Made by a program: the position numbers and the translations under genes
The notes under the pieces: model-generated
Database searches by the model: none
What the model was told of the DNA's origin: nothing
Seen by the model: the letters and a program-made list of their open reading frames with translations, nothing else
In this document: piece after piece, positions 34,639 through 45,700 of the stretch
Layout of the letters: each line of letters begins with the position of its first letter
Numbering within the stretch: the first letter of the stretch is position 1
NCBI GenBank assembly: GCA_014885115.2
Contig: WKLE02001195.1
Coordinates: 1-64,000, forward strand
Direction of reading: 5' to 3'
DNA length: 64,000 bases
DNA from: Asterionellopsis glacialis
Taxonomy: Eukaryota; Bacillariophyta; Plagiogrammaphyceae; Rhaphoneidales; Asterionellopsidaceae

Positions 34639-34708
34639 ACCATAGAACTAAGGATTAGAGTGATGGGTGGAATGACCTTTTTTTAAAATAGAAAGGTCTT
34701 AGACCTAG

Positions 34709-34774
34709 AATTCATGTCATGGTGATTTGTTCAATTGTTTTAATTCATGTCATGGCGATTTGTTCAATTGCTTT
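34709..34774. repeat. 33-bp tandem duplication at a gene 3' end
   Basis: AATTCATGTCATGGTGATTT and the following 13 bases are repeated from 34742 with two or three changes. The second copy overlaps the last codons (QLNKSP) and stop of the minus-strand oxygenase gene at 34750, so the first copy is a duplicated 3' end in its 3'UTR. Confidence 0.8.
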
Positions 34775-36585
34775 TCACAAAAAATAAGTAATCGCGTCGC
34801 GTCATGAACGACTCGTTTTGCTTCAAAAGCTCTCTTATCAAGGGTTTCGTCTGCTCCTGGATCTGTTGGTGATGTGTCTGCAACAATACCATCTACACAT
34901 ATTTGTCGGAGTATTGGAACAGCTTTGTCAAATTCATCACGATTGGCATGCCATGAACCCCAATTCAAGAGTGCTGACCGAGCTTCTACTGCTGTACCCA
35001 TACACCCCATAAGGGCTGCATGCTTGTGAATTTTTGCGGCCTTTGCAAAGGCAATGGGGATTTCATTGTCATAATCTTTTGGTGATGAATTTTTTGATGC
35101 ATCTAGTTCGGCTGATGCAAGCTGCATCAATTGTTGTTGTTGCTGCAATGCAATTCCCAACATGTTGTAAACTCGACCATCAGTAGGATTGAATGTTTTT
35201 GCCGTATCAAAACATTCCACTATTTCTTCGTACAAAGCAATTTGATTTTGTAAGGAATCACAAGGTGGTTTCGATAGGAGTGCCATTCCTAAGTATAACC
35301 ACGCTTCACCATCGGTTGGGTCAGATTTGACAGCCGCCCGATAACACAGAATTTGATCCTCTTTGCCATTTAAAGGTGGCGTTGACGATGAAGATGACCC
35401 TTCAGATGGCACCTGAATTTCAGAACCTCCTCCTAGAGACATTCCAAGACATTTGCATCTTCCTGCAAGCTCCAACTTTGGACATGAAGTGGATGACAAT
35501 GCCCCTACATTAGCATCATCATCGCGACCAATACGTGTCCCTGTAACAAAGAGGACCAAAATAGTTCGTCGACCTGAGATCAAGGCTCCACCCGCATGGC
35601 GTTCACGGCATGGATGTGCTACAGCATAACCTGCTTCCCGAGGAAGAATACTACAAGTAGTGGGACTAGATAATGATTCTTCACGAGCTTCGGTTTCCTC
35701 GAAATTTTCACCCATAGGAAAACGTCTTTCAAAAACAGTACCACCACCTTCAAATTGTGACGGGTCGTCCAACGCAATATTCACTGAGAACAAACCTAGA
35801 TCGCGATGCAATGGTTGGGCTGGACGTTCCGATACTGGTAATAAATGTTCGGTCGAAGAAGCATCATATTCAATCACAAGTGCATCATATAACAAGAGCG
35901 ACCAATCATTGTTTGATGTTGTTGCTGTTTCTTTCTCGTTGTGACATAGTTCCTCGACTTGTTCTCCAAATGACTCCCGAAGCATGGGGTAAATCGATCC
36001 AAGTGCATCATTGATTGTCTCAATCGCCTCTGACGGTAAATCAGATGCATGGAGTTCCCTTTTATTTGGACCTTGCAGTGTAAATCGACTATTCCCGCCA
36101 CCATTATTGGAATCTTCAGACATTGATTCTTTTTGTTTTTGCTCTTCCCAATACTGAAGAGCAGATTGGAGAATGAGCTGTCGCGAGTTGTCATTGAGTA
36201 CAGGCCTTGTAGTTTCAATGACGGAAACATCGTCCTGCCACCATTTGTATGGTATTATTTCTTTGGGTGAATAAGCAAAAGCATGCTCTGCCAACATATT
36301 TGTTCGAATCGATGCAGCAACATCTTTGGCATGCTTTGCAGATGCAACTGTCAGGATATCACGGATGCGGCGATCTTGTTGATCACTTATTTGGTTGTCG
36401 CAACTTCCACTACTTTTACTAATTGTTTCTGCAAAATAAACACTTTTTCGTCTGCTGGTGTCATATATATTCTTAAGAAAGGCCGAAGTTTGCAAAGCCG
36501 TAAACAGTACAACAATTAACGTGAATTGGAAACGTTGTAACGTAGATGCGGAACCTAAAGACGTCATGGCACTGAGATCTCGCAT
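34750..36585 (-). CDS. 2OG-Fe(II) oxygenase with C-terminal TPR region
   Basis: 611 residues from the ATG at 36585 (opens MRDLSAMTSLG). An earlier in-frame ATG at 36684 would put 33 residues before the signal sequence. The N-terminus is hydrophobic and ends QTSAFLKN, a plastid or secretory signal with a Phe motif. A 2OG-Fe(II) dioxygenase domain spans about residues 190-345: HRD metal ligands (PLHRDLGLFSVNIALDD) at about 260, FEGGGTVFERRF, and distal His plus Arg in RERHAGGALISGRRTILVLF. From about 400 there are TPR-type helices (AWLYLGMALLSKP and GRVYNMLGIALQQQQQ). The likely reaction is 2-oxoglutarate-dependent hydroxylation of a protein substrate bound by the TPRs. This order, dioxygenase then TPR, is the reverse of animal P4H subunits. 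Confidence 0.82.
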   Translation of the reverse strand: MRDLSAMTSLGSASTLQRFQFTLIVVLFTALQTSAFLKNIYDTSRRKSVYFAETISKSSGSCDNQISDQQDRRIRDILTVASAKHAKDVAASIRTNMLAEHAFAYSPKEIIPYKWWQDDVSVIETTRPVLNDNSRQLILQSALQYWEEQKQKESMSEDSNNGGGNSRFTLQGPNKRELHASDLPSEAIETINDALGSIYPMLRESFGEQVEELCHNEKETATTSNNDWSLLLYDALVIEYDASSTEHLLPVSERPAQPLHRDLGLFSVNIALDDPSQFEGGGTVFERRFPMGENFEETEAREESLSSPTTCSILPREAGYAVAHPCRERHAGGALISGRRTILVLFVTGTRIGRDDDANVGALSSTSCPKLELAGRCKCLGMSLGGGSEIQVPSEGSSSSSTPPLNGKEDQILCYRAAVKSDPTDGEAWLYLGMALLSKPPCDSLQNQIALYEEIVECFDTAKTFNPTDGRVYNMLGIALQQQQQLMQLASAELDASKNSSPKDYDNEIPIAFAKAAKIHKHAALMGCMGTAVEARSALLNWGSWHANRDEFDKAVPILRQICVDGIVADTSPTDPGADETLDKRAFEAKRVVHDATRLLIFCEKQLNKSP

Positions 36586-36950
36586 GATGTTATGGTTAGA
36601 CTGCAATGTTTTTGTGATGATGGATAATGTATTCGATGTACAGGTGTCACGAAAAAAAAAAATCGACTTTTCTGTGTTCAACAAAACGTACGATGACGTA
36701 CGATATGATCGAATGAGTCAAAACGAATGCCGAACACGAACTGACACCACATCGAGCGTTCGGGTTTTACAATCGACAGAATTTCTTGTTCGTGATGCGC
36801 TTGACGCCACTTTTTGGTGTACTTTGAGAAATTTCGCTCTTGTCCCGTTTTAATCGTATGTTATACTACAAATAACAACATCAACAAGAAACCAACCTTG
36901 GTCATCAAAGAAAAGAAATTAACAAGCGTACACTATACATTTTAATTCAA
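36586..36950. other. Divergent promoter region
   Basis: 365 bp shared by the 2OG/TPR gene and the acyltransferase gene. A plus-strand frame (36458-36853) overlaps the oxygenase start antisense and has no motif. Confidence 0.4.
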
Positions 36951-39170
36951 ATGAGGACCCTCTTAGCGTGGAGTACCTACCTATTTTTGTTCCTGCTTCC
37001 CTTAACAGATGTTATTCCTGTGGCAGGTTTTTCTATCCGACCAATCGTGTTCCCAAAGACTTACTATGACACTGCCAGTCGTAGTGTTGCAACTACTACC
37101 CATACTAGAGCTGGAGCGATCCAACATGAATCGCCAACACCGACAGAGACTGGAACACCACAGAAACGAATTCTTGGATCTCAAGAGCTACTTTTCAAAC
37201 CTCGCCAGTATTCGATAAATGGCACTTTCCCAATGCAAAGTCATGTGGCCGTTGTCAAGTTATCTAAAACACCAAGTACGGATGCACTTATATGGGCTAT
37301 TAATGAAGCTCTACGGACTCATCCCTTGATGAGAGCACACATCGAAGGTGACGGTCAACCAACCAAACGCATTGACCTGAATAAAATGGTTCGACAAGGA
37401 AATCCTAATCCCGAAACTTTCGTTTGTTGTCCCTTTTTTACCATTACGTCTCAGGGAAATAATGTCGTGACGGTTGTGCATGTCCCACAGGGGCAAGCAT
37501 TAGATCAAAGCTGGCAAAAACAATATTTAAAAGATTTAGACAACCCAGATGCATGGTGTAATGTCGAAACAGGGCCGTTATGGAAAATGGAACTTCATCG
37601 AGAAATAGAAGGCAACGAAGGAGGAGAGAAGCCCTGTGCATTATTGATTTCGCTCAATCACGTCATATCGGATCAAGGGAGTTTAAATGTTGTCATTGAT
37701 CAAATCGTATCAGACTTGGCACGTTATGAAGAGATGAATGTAACTAGTAGCTCATCCATGAAACTTTATTCTCCAGCGGTGGAACAAGAAATTCCAGTAT
37801 CCATGGAAGAATCCGTTTTGGGAAAACACAAAACCTGGGAGGATATTGGAGTCAAGGGCTTATCATTTGATACAGTTAAATATATAGCAGGAAAATCTGT
37901 AGAAGGGCTTCGCTGGCCTGTGTTTTTACCTGACGCCAATAAAATGAAACCAGCAGGTGGAGGTTGGTATGCCACGGAAGTATTTGATCGTATGGCACCA
38001 GGAGGGCAAGATCCACACAGCTCTGAACGTAAAACTACAGTTCAATACAGAACAATTTCGGAGGAAACAGCAACTGCACTTTTGCAAAAATGTAGAGAAA
38101 GGGGATTGTAAGTTATTTCAATTGAAAATAAACGAAGAATGCAGTAAGAAAGTGCTTACAGTATATTGATTGGCATTTAAGAGCTCTTGTTGTTAAACTC
38201 GTGAATTTTTAATTGATTTTCTTTTTCTATCTCTCAAAACAAAACTAAAAAGATCGATTTCCAGTGCTCTAGCAGCAGCATTGGCACTCACATGTTCAGA
38301 TTATATCGACAGTGGTGTTCTAAAGAAGAATAAAAAACGGACATATAAATTACTTCAGAGCCTTGATATGAGAAGATTTGGTGCCCAATTAGACAAATGT
38401 GAAACATTAGCTTGTGAAGCTGGTAGTATGGATCTTATGATTGGTAAATTACGAGATCGTTCAGGAGAAAGAATCCGATTACGTGATGCTTTATCGTCCT
38501 CTGTGACATCTACCAATAATCCCGCAATAGATGTGTTTTGGGACGTTGCATCAGATGCCATGGTACAGACGAAATCGTTCATTGGGGAACATTCGTCACA
38601 AGTGAAGCAAGCGGTCCGGGTGTTTGACTTGGGAATGCAGATTAGTGAAATTAACAAACTGGTTGACATGGTGGCTCAATCAAAGGACATGATGGGAAGA
38701 TACTACAGTGGAGGTATAACCAACGCAGGAGTTTATCAACGTCAGAAAGCCGTACGAAGAGAGGGACAAAATGAGAGAGACAACATCAAGGTTAGTTTTG
38801 GAGTGTCTCGTCTTTTGCACTTCCAGAATTGCTGTTGTTACTAAGTACTAAGTATTGCAAGTACGATTTCTTTCTTACTGCTTTCACCGATTGTTTTCTC
38901 TAGGTGAAACATGGAACGTACGAGGTTCTTGATATCTACTATGGTACATCACATGCTAGAGCAGGATGCTTGTTTCCAGTATCATGCCTTACGGTGGGTG
39001 GAAAGATTTGTTGTAACTTTAATCCTGCGTCTCCCATTGTAAGTGAAGAAACAAATAAGAAATTTGCTGACTCGTTTGTGAAACTTTTAGACGTAGTTGC
39101 TGGAGTAGTCAACAATGTCAATGAGACGGAAGAAATTCCCGTGAGTTCTCCACAGCTAGCTATGAATTAA
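36951..39170 (+). CDS. Condensation-domain-type acyltransferase, three exons
   Basis: Exons 36951-38107, 38253 (or 38265)-38790 and 38904-39170; about 653 residues. The N-terminus is a signal peptide followed by AGFSIRP, a plastid or secretory entry motif. Residues from about 95 to the end form a chloramphenicol-acetyltransferase-like fold of the NRPS condensation/PapA group, with catalytic HVISD at 237-241 (HxxxD). The C-terminal subdomain contains CRERG, then a helix (SALAAALALTC), GGITNAGVYQR and a final sheet. Such enzymes transfer acyl groups from CoA or carrier proteins to hydroxyls or amines; the substrate is unknown. The first intron has two in-frame acceptors 12 bp apart (AAAAAG before 38253, TTCCAG before 38265). 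The upstream one gives RERGLSISSALAAAL, which fits the family better. The downstream one has the better splice consensus. Confidence 0.82.
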
Positions 39171-39374
39171 CGACATCCTGTCTTCACGTGTGATTTACAA
39201 GGTAATCCCCTAATGGAAAGTTTTCTGTTTAGTGAGGTAACCACAAGTAGCTACGAAATAACAACATCATGCCGTAGTGTGGTTTCTATTATTATAATGC
39301 AAGATAGTGCACGCTTCGAGTAAAAGACTTTTTATCAGTGAAAGGTTCTCTAGTAGAACCTATTTTTATCATGA

Positions 39375-41389
39375 TCATAATGATGCGAAAAAATCATCAA
39401 GATCTTCGTCATTATTGTCTGGTTCTACAGCCTTGTCATCTTCCTTCTTACCATCCGAGTTCATATTGTTATTGTCATGATCATTCGATACTTCACCCTC
39501 TTCTAATTCTGCTTCAGTCGATGATGAGGATGGTCCATAATAGCCCACATTGACTGTTTTTGTAGACTGCTGTTTCGGTGTCGATAATTTGGGAGCATTA
39601 GCAGTACCAATCATGCTTTTCTTTTGTTTGGATTTGTATTCCGAATCTGCTGGTTCAACTTTGAGAATACTACCACACGAAAGTTCAGCACCCGTCATCT
39701 AGGATTTTGTTTTGTTTTTGTTTTTAATTCAGCAAAATTTGTTAGTTTTTGCATACAACATGACCACTGGGTTTTTGCAAATAATAATGATTTTGTAGTA
39801 TGTAGGTAGATATCAAGATGAATCTTGGGGGGAAAGGAGTTTCTAGGCATACAAGATTACACTTTAGTAGTAGAGAGAATCCCCTTACCCCCCCGTGTAC
39901 AACTCAAAAGAACACACGGAAATAACCATAAACTAAGAAAACACAAACGAGCCGTAGTCCCCCGCAGCAAGGAATGACGAGTTGGAATCATGATATATAA
40001 AATCAAATGAACCGCAATCTGCATCATGATTTAGCCAGGCGCAAGACGATACAGCCGTCACAAGTTCCATATAGACACAAAACAAAAAGAAAGAATCATC
40101 TTCGTCACCCACTATACAACAACAAAAAGTCAAAGTCTTCCATCTCCATTCTCAGAGCTGTCCTTGAAAAAAAAAAAAAAACTCACCTGTGAACATACTG
40201 TATCTAATAATATGTGTTTCTTGTCTTTTTCGTCATCATCACCACTAGTTTCATAAACAACCAATGCATCACCCTTGATTTGATTTGTTGTTTTATTTCT
40301 ATACAAATGTATTTTTTGAATAGGCCCATAGGAAGAAAACAATTGTTGAAGATGCAGTTGTTGTATGGAACCATCTGTAGGCAATCCTGAAACATAAATA
40401 GCAATACCCCGTTGCTGTTGCTGCTGATGTTGTTGTTTCTTGACAGCATGTCCTTTTTGTTGTTTAACAGATTCTAGTTGATGACGACGTGCTGTTCCTA
40501 TACCAGCCCTTGAACTAAAATGTTGTGCTTGTTGTCCTTTATTATTTTTCGTTTGTTGTTGCTGTTGTATGTGTTGTCGTTGTTGTAAAATATTCGAATG
40601 ATGTTGAGTCAGTTGTTGTTCCATATACTTGGTTTGTTGAATTTGTTGTAATTGACGTTCATATCGTTCTTCTTCTTTCTTGGCTACATATTCAAAGTTT
40701 TTCAACATGGCTTTATGAAATCGTTCTTGTTCCTTGATGAAAAAATCTTCTCGTTGTTTACGATATACCATGGGTGTTGTTATTATACTAGAAGACGACG
40801 CTGTTGCTGCTCCTGGTGGTGTCAAACCGATTGTGTTATCTACAACTCCTAGGTTACAATTCACAGATATTTGATTTTGTTGTTGCATTTGGAATTTTCG
40901 TATAATATCACGAGCTTTTGCCATGGCTTGCTGGGCAGCTTGATACGTTGAATCTGTAATTTCTGTAGTGGAGGAGGAAGCAGTTACAGTATGTACAGGA
41001 AAACTTTCTTGTGACTGTATCGGTGGCAGCAGCTGAGATGGTAATGGATCTTGTTGTTGTTGGTTGACAGATGCAAGATGATGTTGCTCTTGTTGTTGTG
41101 CCGCGACAAATTGAATTGGTGTTTCAGTTGTAGCGTTTGAATTCACATTATTATTATTATTATTATGTGAGGTTTCCGATTGATCTTGATGAGTTTGTAA
41201 TTCGTGATCATGATGATATACTATGCATTGCTGTAAATAATGTTTCATCAATACATCCGCTTGATTAGCTGCAGTGGATGGTGTTGTCGTTGTTGTGATA
41301 GAGGTAGCACCGTCACCAACTACATGGTTGTTTTCCCCGGATGCAGATGCTGAGAAACCAAGTCCAAATAAGGAAGCTTCCTCCTCCAT
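39375..41389 (-). CDS. Gln-rich RRM protein, two exons
   Basis: Exons, in coding order, 41389-40187 and 39698-39375; 508 residues. The intron of 488 bp has GTGAGT and CCTAG ends in phase 0, and splits the RRM after VCSQ. Residues 1-325 are low-complexity, rich in Gln, His, Asn and Thr, with one basic helical region (EQERFHKAMLKNFEYVAKKE). The RRM spans about 326-425: IYVSGLPTDGS, QLFSSYGPIQKIHLYRNK (RNP2-like and the following helix), KGDALVVYE (RNP1-like), then LSCGSILKVEPAD on the second exon. The lack of the usual RNP1 aromatics resembles Tat-SF1/Cus2 RRMs, so a splicing role is plausible. The tail is acidic and ends DEDLDDFFASL. Confidence 0.82.
39699..40186 (-). other. Intron splitting the RRM
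   Basis: 488 bp, the longest intron I can support here. It begins GTGAGT followed by a run of about 14 T in coding sense and ends CCTAG. Splicing joins HILLDTVCSQ to MTGAELSCGS, completing the second helix and last strand of the RRM. Confidence 0.8.
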
Positions 41390-41606
41390 TTTCGTTTAAT
41401 GATTCTATAAATGACAATAATGTTGCCGAAGACAGTTAGTTATACAGTGGCGTGAGTAAATGTGCTGTTGTTGCGTTGCGTTGGGGTGTGTGGCTGGTAA
41501 TCAATGTTCATAGGGTTCGGACCATTGCCGCAAATGAAAATGGAAGGGACCCAATACTTGTTTGTGACATGAGAACCTTATCCTTTTTGCTTTCGCCGAG
41601 AGGCAC

Positions 41607-41951
41607 ACCGAGCAAAATCCACACAAGGGATAAAAGTTAAAAGCAGGCCATGGGAAGAAATAGAGATAACTCCAACCTTATATGCATAACACAGCATGCC
41701 TGTGAAGAACATGATGTTGTGTCATGTGACTGTGTTGATGCTTTGGGATATGGGAAAGCCACAGCCTGAGCAGTGGACTCACGGACTGACGAATGCATCT
41801 GGCTTGGAGGTAGTTTCAATGATACAACTATTTTAGAGAATTTCAAATTGCGATAAAGAGCTGTTGATTGTTGATACATTCCTCCAAGCCCATCATTAGA
41901 CGCGGATAGGCATTATACCGAGCAAAATTCACACAAGGGATAAAAGTTAAA
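41607..41951. repeat. 35-bp direct repeat pair, 310-bp period
   Basis: ACCGAGCAAAATCCACACAA and the next 15 bases at 41607-41641 recur at 41917-41951 with one mismatch. Downstream similarity (TATGCAT) suggests a longer, decayed duplication. Confidence 0.75.
41793..41898. repeat. Dispersed repeat, copy 1
   Basis: About 100 bp similar to 48519-48626 in the same orientation: ATGCATCTgGCTTGgAGGTA, then TTTCAATGATACAACTA, then AGCTGTTGAT and CTCCAAGC. GCTTGGAGG and CCTCCAAGC near its ends are mutual inverted repeats, giving a foldback structure. Confidence 0.65.
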
Positions 41952-42762
41952 TCAGGTCTTTTATGCATATAAAACAACAAGAATACGGGAACGCACACAG
42001 CACACATCATGGCTCTTGATGTTGCGAAGTTCCAGACGTGTGGCGGAATGACCATCGACTCGCCGGATCTCGTATCATACATAATTGAGAGTAGCGACTA
42101 CTCTTAGTAAGATATTAAAATATGAACTATTTTTACTCCTCTAATGAATAATTTTCCCCGAAAAAAATTTAAATGCATCTTAATGAATCTGAATTCAAAA
42201 ATACTCCTCATTTAAAAAAGAAGTAGTAAGTGGAAATAGGCTATAGGTATCAATATCGGACAATTAAAAAAAAATCCTTAAATCATTCCCCTGTTTCGAT
42301 TTGGTTCTTTCAATCGTACGGTAGTGCTATGTGTCCTCTGAACCATAGTCGGAGTACTTTTATATCTAAATTCCAGTACCTTGTACGTATCAAGGTATCT
42401 CTCCATCCAGGGAGATTTCAGCACGTACTTCTTTTATGTATATTTTAAAGTGTATTTTTTGAAAAAAAAGGCCTTCCTAGTAGAAATACTGTCCAAATTG
42501 TGAGACCTAGAACTGGAACTGGTACCGGTATACCAGTCAAGTTTTACCTGGTATTTATACTGGATAAGTCAGTCCTAATCCTTTTGACATCACATGCAAA
42601 ATTTCAAACGAGAAGCCTACCCGCGTCAATCGAGCATCAATGCGAACCCTCCCTCCAACAAGTCGACAAAATTTCTTATCATGCACATAAAAATTAAGTT
42701 ACGACAACAAGTTTTCAAAGTTCAAAGTTTCAAAGAAAGAGATTCAAAAGAAAGAAGAGATC

Positions 42763-45700
42763 ATGATAAAAAATTGGTTTTATATTCTATTTCATTGCAT
42801 CACTTTGACTTTCCTTCTACTATTAGCCAACGCTGAGACTACTAATAGTACTGCCGGAACTGTTACGAAGAAAAAAGTTTCAAATGAAAAGGAGTTTAGG
42901 CTACTTCGAGGATCAGACCAATCAACAATCGAGAACCCATCCACTCAAGAATATTCCAATACCAAGCATAGAGCCTATTCTTCCCATCGTAATGTTGGAA
43001 AGAAAACAAGCCGCAGTAGGTATAACCGAGGAAGGAGAAACTCCCGCCACCACAACAAAGTCAGAGTCCGTGGTGGGAATCACGACAACTTTTACGATAG
43101 AGAACCTAACAAAATCGCCACAAACTATGCTCGGAGACAAGTAGACCCACCCACACTTTCAGATACAGCACAACGCAAACCTGACTCGTCAGAGCAAGAT
43201 ACCAACACCATTTACAATGCAGCAACATCAAGCTTAGTGTTCAGAGGGGTGAGAGATGCTATTTCATACCTCAACGGAACAATCACTCTCTCCTGGGCTG
43301 AGCCCACTTTGCTCCTTTCTGGGTATACAAGTACTACACTCACAAACCAAGAAAGCTCCCAAGTCAAGTACGACATTTTCTTGGAAAAGGCACCTTATAA
43401 CTTCACAACTTGCAACTCATTGGATCTCAAAAATACTCAACCAGGACTTCAACATTTTGCTACCCAAGGGAGTCTACAACACACGGTCACTGGGTTACAG
43501 GGAGGTGAAGAATATGCAGTTATTGTAACTGCGACTTTTGATACAATGTCAAGTGAATCGTGCGCATTCACAAGTCTCAAAGTGTCCTCTCAGGATCCGG
43601 AAATTCGAGATGACGTACAAATCATTGGACCATTTCAATCTTCTGAAACTTTGGCCATCGATTTGCTCGATGAAGGATTGTTGCGCTTTTCTGGCAATGT
43701 TCCATTCAATGTAACGAATGCAGCTGTGGGAACATTTATAAGCGGAGAAGTTTCTGATGGGTCTTTTCTTCGCCAAGTATTGGCAACTGTGACCTCTTCC
43801 AATGCAGAGGTTGTTTTTGAAACTGAGCTTGCTACTCCAGAACAATTGTTCAACCGTTTTTCCTTTCATGCTGATTTTGATCCTGGTGCATTCGACAGTC
43901 CTTCAGATGAAGCTTCTAGAGGGTTATTGAAGTTGGCTAATGATATCAAGGTGGACCCAATAGACTTACTGAAATTCGAATTGGAGGAAGATGTGACAGA
44001 GTTTCTCAATTCTGATCCCGATGAAAGTAGCAGCAGCAGTAGCACCAGCAGCTCATCGTCGGATGATGACGACCAGTGCCTCCCAACTCCAGATAACTTT
44101 CCTTTCTATGATGATATGACTGTTACGGCTGAGCTCACTTTGTCTGCAGGGTTTACACTTAACTACGATTTCGATAGTTCAGAAACCGAGAGCTTGCGTT
44201 TATTTGATGCTTCCCTCAAAGGTAGATTCTCAGCAGAAGCTGGCGTAACCGTTTCTAATGAATTTTGCCTTGCTGATAAAGAATTTCCCATCGCAGAAAA
44301 GACATTGGAAAAATTTAAGAAGAGGATCACCTTTTGGGTCTGGATCATTCCATTTGTGATTACATTTGAACCCTCTGCAAAAGTTGAAGTGGAAGCATCA
44401 GTAGCAGTAGGTTTGCAAAGTACAGCATCTGTTACGGTCGAGTCTGGGATGGATCTGAATGTAAAAAAGACCTCCGATACCGATTGGAAAGCTTCCGTGA
44501 CTCCTCTTCCCTTCGAACCTGAACCAAGTTTCGAACCGGAGGCATCCATAGCACTAGAGGCATCTGCCACGCTAAAACTTACAATATCTGTCCTTGTTGA
44601 TGAGTTGGTTGGGGTCGATTTTAGTATTGCAGCGGGTCCGGAGTTTTCGGGCAAAGTAGTTCTAAGAGCAGACCCTCCGCTATTAGCAGAAGGCCCACTT
44701 TTCCTGGATGAACTCGACATTAACTTTAACATAGAGTTTCCAGTTGGGGTGAGATGGAGGTACCACTGGTTTGACGATTTCGAGGAAAAAGAATTGTTCT
44801 CACTCTTTCCACTAGAATTTCCAATTTTTAGTCTTCCGTCCGTGGAACTTGAAGGCAGTGCAGACCTGTTATGTACAGGCCCAAATGAGAAAGAGGCAGT
44901 ACTAAAGATCGTTGCGAAGGAAGAAGACTCTGATGCTCTTATATCTAATAGACTCGTTAGTGGTAGTCATAAATGGTTCATTGATTTTGGCAGCGACAAT
45001 GATTGGACCATCCAAGATGACAGAACGAAATCCGTAACCATGAGGAAAATTGTCCAATATGGTGCAAAAGTAAATTTCCCAGAAGAGATCATATTTATCT
45101 CAACTCCACAAAAACCCACCCAATTGCTGCGGGTGCTAGTAGAAGAGGACGATATGACAGAGCTTTTTGGTTCAATACTTGAATGCTGCACCGCATCTGA
45201 ATGTGCCGTCATTTACAACAAAAATGAAGGCGACATGAAATGTCAAAACGGAAGTTGCATTAATAACTTTCCAACATCGACATCCACTATTTCAAGTTCT
45301 GGTGGATCAACATCCCTATCCGATGGGGCGGATGTGGATTTTCCTGACGGAACATTCCCTGTTGATACTGTTGTAACACTCTCGAAACAGCCAACAGCCC
45401 CCCTTGACCAGGCATTCACTGAGCTAACTGAAGTATTTCGTACGGGAGCTCCATCAGCACACAAGATTCACATCAATGTAGACAACAAGGTCCCATCTGA
45501 TAAGAATGTCATTGTTTCCATACCTGCACCAGAAAATGGTGGTCTGGAAGATCAGGCTGAAGTCTTTGTTTTGATGCCAAATTCAAGTCCTGAAGAAGGA
45601 CCATATAATATTTTTGCTCTTTTCGAGTCTGATCACGGTAATACGCCTGGTACTATTTCGTTTGAACTACCCGGGTATGCCTTTTCTCGTACGCCTCAAG

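Larger units (their letters stand above)
41390..42762. other. Repeat-bearing spacer
   Basis: 1.37 kb without a supported gene. It carries a 35-bp direct repeat (41607-41641 and 41917-41951) around one copy of a dispersed repeat of about 100 bp (41793-41898), and a TACCTGG word near 42546. Confidence 0.5.

Noticed and set aside
36458..36853. 131-codon frame at the divergent promoter
   Set aside because: Overlaps the oxygenase start antisense; no recognisable content.
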